Source of the DNA: Hyphomonadaceae bacterium
Lineage (GTDB): Bacteria; Pseudomonadota; Alphaproteobacteria; Caulobacterales; Aquidulcibacteraceae
Reading direction: 5' to 3'
Length of the DNA stretch: 8,547 nucleotides
Assembly (NCBI GenBank): GCA_016791325.1
Contig: JAEUMU010000247.1
Span: 1-8,547 of the forward strand
Shown in pieces: positions 5,343 through 8,547 of the stretch; positions within the stretch are counted from its first letter, which is position 1, and each line of letters starts with the position of its first letter. A program made the translations under genes and the position numbers. The notes below the pieces were generated by a model. The model was not told the origin of the DNA and did no database searches. It was given only the letters and a program-made list of their open reading frames with translations.

Positions 5343-6287
5343 ATGGCGCAGAAGGTTTTCATCGACGGCGAAGCGGGCACGACAGGCCTGCAAATTCGCG
5401 AACGGCTGGAAGGCCGGCGCGACGTTCAACTCGTCTCGATCGATCCCGCGAAGCGCAAGGATGATGACGAACGCAAGCGCTTGCTGAATGGCGTCGACGT
5501 TGTGATCCTTTGCCTGCCGGACGACGCGGCGCGCGGCGCTGTGGCGCTGATCGAGAATGACGCCGTCAAGGTGATCGATGCCTCTACGGCTTACCGGGTG
5601 GCGCCGGATTGGACCTATGGCTTTGCCGAAATGAGCAAAGATCAACGCGCGAAGATCGCTTCATCCAAGCGCATTTCAAATCCCGGCTGCTATCCCACCG
5701 GCTTCATTGCCCTAACGCGCCCGCTTGTTGAAGCCGGAGTGCTGCCGCGCGACTGGGCGGTCAGCGTGAATGCGGTTTCAGGCTATTCCGGCGGCGGCAA
5801 AGCCATGATCGCCGAGTTCGAGAACGAAGCCGATCCGGCCTATACGCGCGCGCCGTATCGAATTTACGCGATGGCGCAAAAGCACAAGCACGTACCGGAA
5901 ATGCAAAAGTATGCCGGTCTCGCACGGGCGCCGATCTTCGCGCCGAGCGTTGGGCGCTATTACAAAGGCATGATCGTGGAAGTTCCGCTGCCGTTAGCCG
6001 CGATCGGCAATGGTTCGAGTTTGGAGGACGTTCACGGCGTTCTGGCGCAGGCCTACAAAGGCGAGCGCTTTGTATCAGTGGCGCCGTTGAAGGACTGCCA
6101 ATCGCTGAAGACGCTCGACCCTGAGGGGCTCAACGGCACCAATCAGCTAAGGCTTTTCGCGTTCGGCCATGACGAGCAGGCGCGCTTGGTTGCGCTATTG
6201 GACAATCTTGGCAAGGGCGCAAGCGGGGCCGCGGTGCAGAATTTGAACCTCGCCCTTGGACTCGATGAAGCGGCGGGTTTGACCTGA
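5343..6287 (+). CDS. argC: N-acetyl-gamma-glutamyl-phosphate reductase, short (type 2) form
   Basis: This 314-residue cytoplasmic enzyme reduces N-acetylglutamyl 5-phosphate to N-acetylglutamate semialdehyde with NADPH, the third step of arginine synthesis. The N-terminal nucleotide-binding strand and loop is [18 protein letters not shown] (5-22), the type 2 version of the GxxGxxG turn. The catalytic cysteine is C116 in SNPGCYPTG, and a histidine motif HKHVPEM starts at 181, where the family has its active-site His. The length fits the roughly 310-residue subgroup. The ATG at 5343 is supported by GGAG (5330-5333), 9 bases upstream; an upstream TTG at 5322 would lie inside the terminator. The adjacency rpsI-argC is common in Alphaproteobacteria. 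No separate promoter is visible between the terminator and the gene, so expression may rely on read-through or on a start within the end of rpsI. Confidence 0.95.
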   Translation: MAQKVFIDGEAGTTGLQIRERLEGRRDVQLVSIDPAKRKDDDERKRLLNGVDVVILCLPDDAARGAVALIENDAVKVIDASTAYRVAPDWTYGFAEMSKDQRAKIASSKRISNPGCYPTGFIALTRPLVEAGVLPRDWAVSVNAVSGYSGGGKAMIAEFENEADPAYTRAPYRIYAMAQKHKHVPEMQKYAGLARAPIFAPSVGRYYKGMIVEVPLPLAAIGNGSSLEDVHGVLAQAYKGERFVSVAPLKDCQSLKTLDPEGLNGTNQLRLFAFGHDEQARLVALLDNLGKGASGAAVQNLNLALGLDEAAGLT

Positions 6288-6304
6288 GCCGTGCCTGGGT
6301 GAAT

Positions 6305-6318
6305 GCGCCCGCGGGCGC
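6305..6318. repeat. 14-base palindrome between convergent argC and phaC
   Basis: GCGCCCGCGGGCGC is fully self-complementary and occupies most of the 32-base gap between the stops of argC (6287) and phaC (6320). As RNA it could form a short GC hairpin for both transcripts, but no T run follows in either direction, so it is at best a weak or Rho-assisted end point. Confidence 0.4.
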
Positions 6319-6319
6319 G

Positions 6320-8293
6320 TTAGTCGTCGCTGGATCGCACCCGGACATACTCCCCCGGCGCATCGCATAGGGCGGGCAGCGCCCCTTCGCCCGGCGTGCG
6401 CGCCGGCACATCCTCGCCGCTGAGCGGGGCCAGCCAAGCATCCCAATGCGGCCACCACGAGCCGGGTGTTTCATGAGCGAAGGCGAACCAGTCCTCAACG
6501 GCGCCTTTGAGATTGGGGTTGGTCCAATACTGGTATTTGTTCGCATCGGGGTGATTGATTACGCCAGCTATATGGCCTGAGCCAGCGACGATGAACTCCA
6601 CTGGACCGCCGAAGGCGCGCGCACTGCGATAAACGCTTGGCGCGGGGGCGATGTGATCTTCTTTCGAGCTCTGCATGAAGATGGGGATATGGACGTCCTT
6701 CAGCGAGAGTGTATCGCCTAACACGGTGAGCGTGCCTTCAGCGAGCGCGTTGTCGCGGTAGAAGCGGCGCAAATAGAACAAGTGCAGCGCCTTTGGCATG
6801 CGTGTCTGATCGGCGTTCCAATAGAGCAAATCGAACGGGGGTGGGTGTTTGCCCATGTAGTAATTGTCGACCACGTAGTTCCAGATCAGGTCGTTCGAGC
6901 GCAGAGCGTTGAAGGTGTCGGCCATGGTTTGCGCGTCGAGCACGCCGCCATGGGCGTCCATCTTATCTTCCAGATATTGGATGCCGCTATTGTCTGAGAA
7001 GACGAGCAGATCGCCGGCGCATTTGAAGTCGGCTTGGCTGGCGAAGAACGTGGCGCTTTTGATGCGGTCGTCGCCGTGCTTGGCCATGTGTGCGAGCGCC
7101 GCCGCCAGCAATGTGCCGCCGATGCAGTACCCCACGGTGTTGACTTGCTCGGCGTCAGCCGCCTTGCAGGCGGCCTCCACCGCCGCATAGACGCCCTCGC
7201 GCAGATAATCTTCGAACGTAGCCTCAGCCATATCTTCGTCTGGATTGACCCAGGATACGAGAAACACCGTATAGCCGCGCGATGTCAGCCAGCGGATCAT
7301 CGAGTTCTTGGGTTGAAGGTCCAGGATGTAGAATTTGTTGATCCACGGCGGAAAGATCAGCAGCGGCACCGCATGAACCGTGGGCGTGGCCGGCACATAT
7401 TGGATCAGTTCAAACACGCGGTTGCGAAACACCACTTTGCCGGGCGAGGTCGCGACGTTCTTACCGAGTTCGAAAGCGTCGATGTCGGTTTGGGTGATGG
7501 CGAGATTGCCTTTGCCGCGCTTAAGATCGTTCGCGAGGTTATCGACGCCTTTGATCAAGCTTTCGCCGTGAGTTGCCAGCAACTCGCGCAGCGCGGCGGG
7601 GTTTGTCATCAGGAAATTGGAGGGCGAAGCCGCGTCCACCGCCTGCTTGATAAAAAAGGAGGCTTTGCGCTTCGCCGCCTCATCGACGCCTTCAGCGCGA
7701 TTGACCAGATCGGTGATGAAGTCCGCGGTGGCGAGATAGGTTTCGCGCAGCATTGAGAACGCGGGATTGGAACGCCACTCCGGATCCTTAAAGCGCTTGT
7801 CACGGGCCGCGTCCGCGCCCGGCATGTGGCCGGTGAGCATGTAGGCGGTATGCTTTTCCCAAATTTCTGCATAGCGGCGCCAGAGGTTGGCGTGCGCTTC
7901 GCGCAGCGTTTCAGGCTGCATGGCGAGATGCGACCAGACTTCATTCAGCGCTGTCTGCACGCCGAGCGGATCGGGCTGCCAGTTCGCGGCTTCGCGCGAT
8001 TGCTCGAGAAAGGCGGTGGAGAATACTTGGTTGGCCCGCGTCATCGCCGCGGTGAGGTTGGCCGACAGCCGCGCCAGGCTCTCAGCTGTCTGCTCAAGCG
8101 CCAGTTCGCTGATCGGACGCGGCGAGCCTGCCGGTGGCGTCTTCGCCGGGGACGCGCTGGGCGCTGGGGCAGGCGCTGCCTCCGGGGGGGCGGCTTTTGG
8201 CTTGGCCGACCGCGTGGTCGCCCTTTTTCGGGCGCGTTTGGGCGCTGGGCTGCGCTTTGGCTTTCCTCCGGCGCCGCCCTGGGCTTCCGTCAT
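6320..8293 (-). CDS. phaC: Class I polyhydroxyalkanoate (PHB) synthase
   Basis: This 657-residue enzyme polymerises 3-hydroxybutyryl-CoA into polyhydroxybutyrate at the surface of storage granules. The PhaC N-terminal domain begins near DKRFKDPEW (165), and the alpha/beta-hydrolase core follows. The lipase-like box is GYCIGG with catalytic C390; the remaining triad is D546 (SSKEDHIAP) and H574 (GSGHIAGV). The 28-residue Asp-His spacing equals that of Cupriavidus necator PhaC (480/508). The single large chain indicates class I. The start at 8293 has GGGAG 9 bases upstream; the frame continues open to 8542, but that part looks non-coding. The first 60 residues are unusual: 11-33 is strongly basic (11 Lys/Arg in 23) and 34-60 is Ala/Pro-rich, so the protein is about 70 residues longer than the C. 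necator enzyme (589). No phaA, phaB, phaR or phasin gene is in the window. Confidence 0.96.
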   Translation of the reverse strand: MTEAQGGAGGKPKRSPAPKRARKRATTRSAKPKAAPPEAAPAPAPSASPAKTPPAGSPRPISELALEQTAESLARLSANLTAAMTRANQVFSTAFLEQSREAANWQPDPLGVQTALNEVWSHLAMQPETLREAHANLWRRYAEIWEKHTAYMLTGHMPGADAARDKRFKDPEWRSNPAFSMLRETYLATADFITDLVNRAEGVDEAAKRKASFFIKQAVDAASPSNFLMTNPAALRELLATHGESLIKGVDNLANDLKRGKGNLAITQTDIDAFELGKNVATSPGKVVFRNRVFELIQYVPATPTVHAVPLLIFPPWINKFYILDLQPKNSMIRWLTSRGYTVFLVSWVNPDEDMAEATFEDYLREGVYAAVEAACKAADAEQVNTVGYCIGGTLLAAALAHMAKHGDDRIKSATFFASQADFKCAGDLLVFSDNSGIQYLEDKMDAHGGVLDAQTMADTFNALRSNDLIWNYVVDNYYMGKHPPPFDLLYWNADQTRMPKALHLFYLRRFYRDNALAEGTLTVLGDTLSLKDVHIPIFMQSSKEDHIAPAPSVYRSARAFGGPVEFIVAGSGHIAGVINHPDANKYQYWTNPNLKGAVEDWFAFAHETPGSWWPHWDAWLAPLSGEDVPARTPGEGALPALCDAPGEYVRVRSSDD

Positions 8294-8317
8294 GAGGCGT
8301 TTCTCCCTTATGGCGCG

Positions 8318-8347
8318 ATTGTAAGGCGCGTTGGCCGGTCGACGCAA
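8318..8347 (-). promoter_or_regulatory. Possible phaC promoter
   Basis: On the minus strand TTGCGT (8342-8347) is followed after 18 bases by TACAAT (8318-8323), a good -10 match with a poor -35. Transcription would start near 8311, leaving a leader of under 20 bases that still contains the AAGGGAG ribosome binding site (8303-8309). Confidence 0.4.
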
Positions 8348-8366
8348 AGCCGTGCTCTGGTATAGG
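8339..8366 (+). promoter_or_regulatory. Possible promoter for the lipoprotein gene
   Basis: TCGACG (8339-8344), one mismatch from the alphaproteobacterial TTGACG, is followed after 16 bases by TATAGG (8361-8366). The -35 overlaps the candidate -35 of phaC on the other strand, around the palindrome GTCGAC (8338-8343). Confidence 0.4.
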
Positions 8367-8398
8367 TGAGTCCAGACCGGAAGAAACGGAGAAGCAAG

Positions 8399-8547
8399 GT
8401 GGTGGCGGGTAAGGGCATCAAGGCGGTGGCGCTTACGGGCTTGGCCGCCATGCTTTGCGCCTGCGTGGGCCCGCCCCGCAATGCGCCGGCTTGGTTCACG
8501 ACCCCCGAAGCGGCGCGCGATCGCGGCTATCCAAGCCTCCATGACGT
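8399..8547 (+). CDS. Putative lipoprotein, 3' part missing
   Basis: This is a partial gene running off the right edge; 49 codons are present. The start is GTG at 8399 with GGAG (8388-8391) 7 bases upstream; a second GTG follows immediately at 8402. The peptide has basic residues K5 and K8, a hydrophobic segment (9-19) and the lipobox L-C-A-C (19-22), so C22 is the likely lipidated residue and the protein would sit in the cell envelope. Cys at the -2 position is uncommon but tolerated. The following PEAARDRGYPSLHDV is a short polar segment I cannot assign to a family. It is divergent from phaC and may share a control region with it; no functional link is shown. Confidence 0.65.
   Translation, partial: MVAGKGIKAVALTGLAAMLCACVGPPRNAPAWFTTPEAARDRGYPSLHD

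Noticed and set aside
4773..5645. Minus-strand open frame of 290 codons across rpsI and argC
   Set aside because: It is antisense to two conserved genes and spans their terminator; no domain is recognisable.
8294..8542. Extension of the phaC frame upstream of 8293
   Set aside because: The sequence is Arg-rich with no PhaC similarity, overlaps the divergent lipoprotein gene, and the ATG at 8293 has a good ribosome binding site.

Overview
The window is chromosomal DNA from a GC-rich alphaproteobacterium. The evidence is the gene set and its order: a type 2 heme A synthase (Cox15/CtaA), a DUF2842 membrane protein, rplM-rpsI followed by argC, a class I PHB synthase, and an exact match to the alphaproteobacterial general-stress promoter consensus (GGAAC-N16-CGTT). 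A Caulobacterales/Hyphomonadaceae-like host is a reasonable guess, but the sequence alone does not prove it.

Layout from left to right. (1) 1-1998, minus strand: a trehalose operon. otsB (trehalose-6-phosphate phosphatase) is followed, with a 4-base ATGA overlap, by a GH15 glycoside hydrolase that runs off the left edge; otsA may lie beyond it. (2) 1999-2299: a 301-base divergent spacer holding an EcfG-type promoter for otsB, an overlapping housekeeping-like promoter, and short direct and inverted repeats. (3) 2300-2830, plus: a secreted RcnB-domain protein with two 38-residue repeats, ending in a strong terminator. (4) 2880-3083, minus: a small DUF2842 membrane protein that converges on the same terminator. 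(5) 3164-4189, plus: ctaA. (6) 4241-5327, plus: a housekeeping promoter, rplM, rpsI and a strong terminator. (7) 5343-6287, plus: argC, whose ribosome binding site sits directly after that terminator. (8) 6320-8293, minus: phaC, convergent with argC and carrying a basic, Ala/Pro-rich N-terminal extension. (9) 8399 to the right edge, plus: the start of an unrecognised lipoprotein gene, divergent from phaC.

Most of the window is core metabolism and translation: heme A for the aa3-type oxidase, ribosomal proteins L13 and S9, and arginine biosynthesis. Two loci concern storage and stress: trehalose, apparently under the general stress sigma factor, and polyhydroxybutyrate. I saw no tRNA, rRNA, CRISPR array, insertion sequence, phage gene or clear sign of recent transfer. 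I also see no convincing new multi-gene system. The most informative signals are regulatory (the otsB promoter and the argC leader) plus the unusual N-terminus of PhaC.
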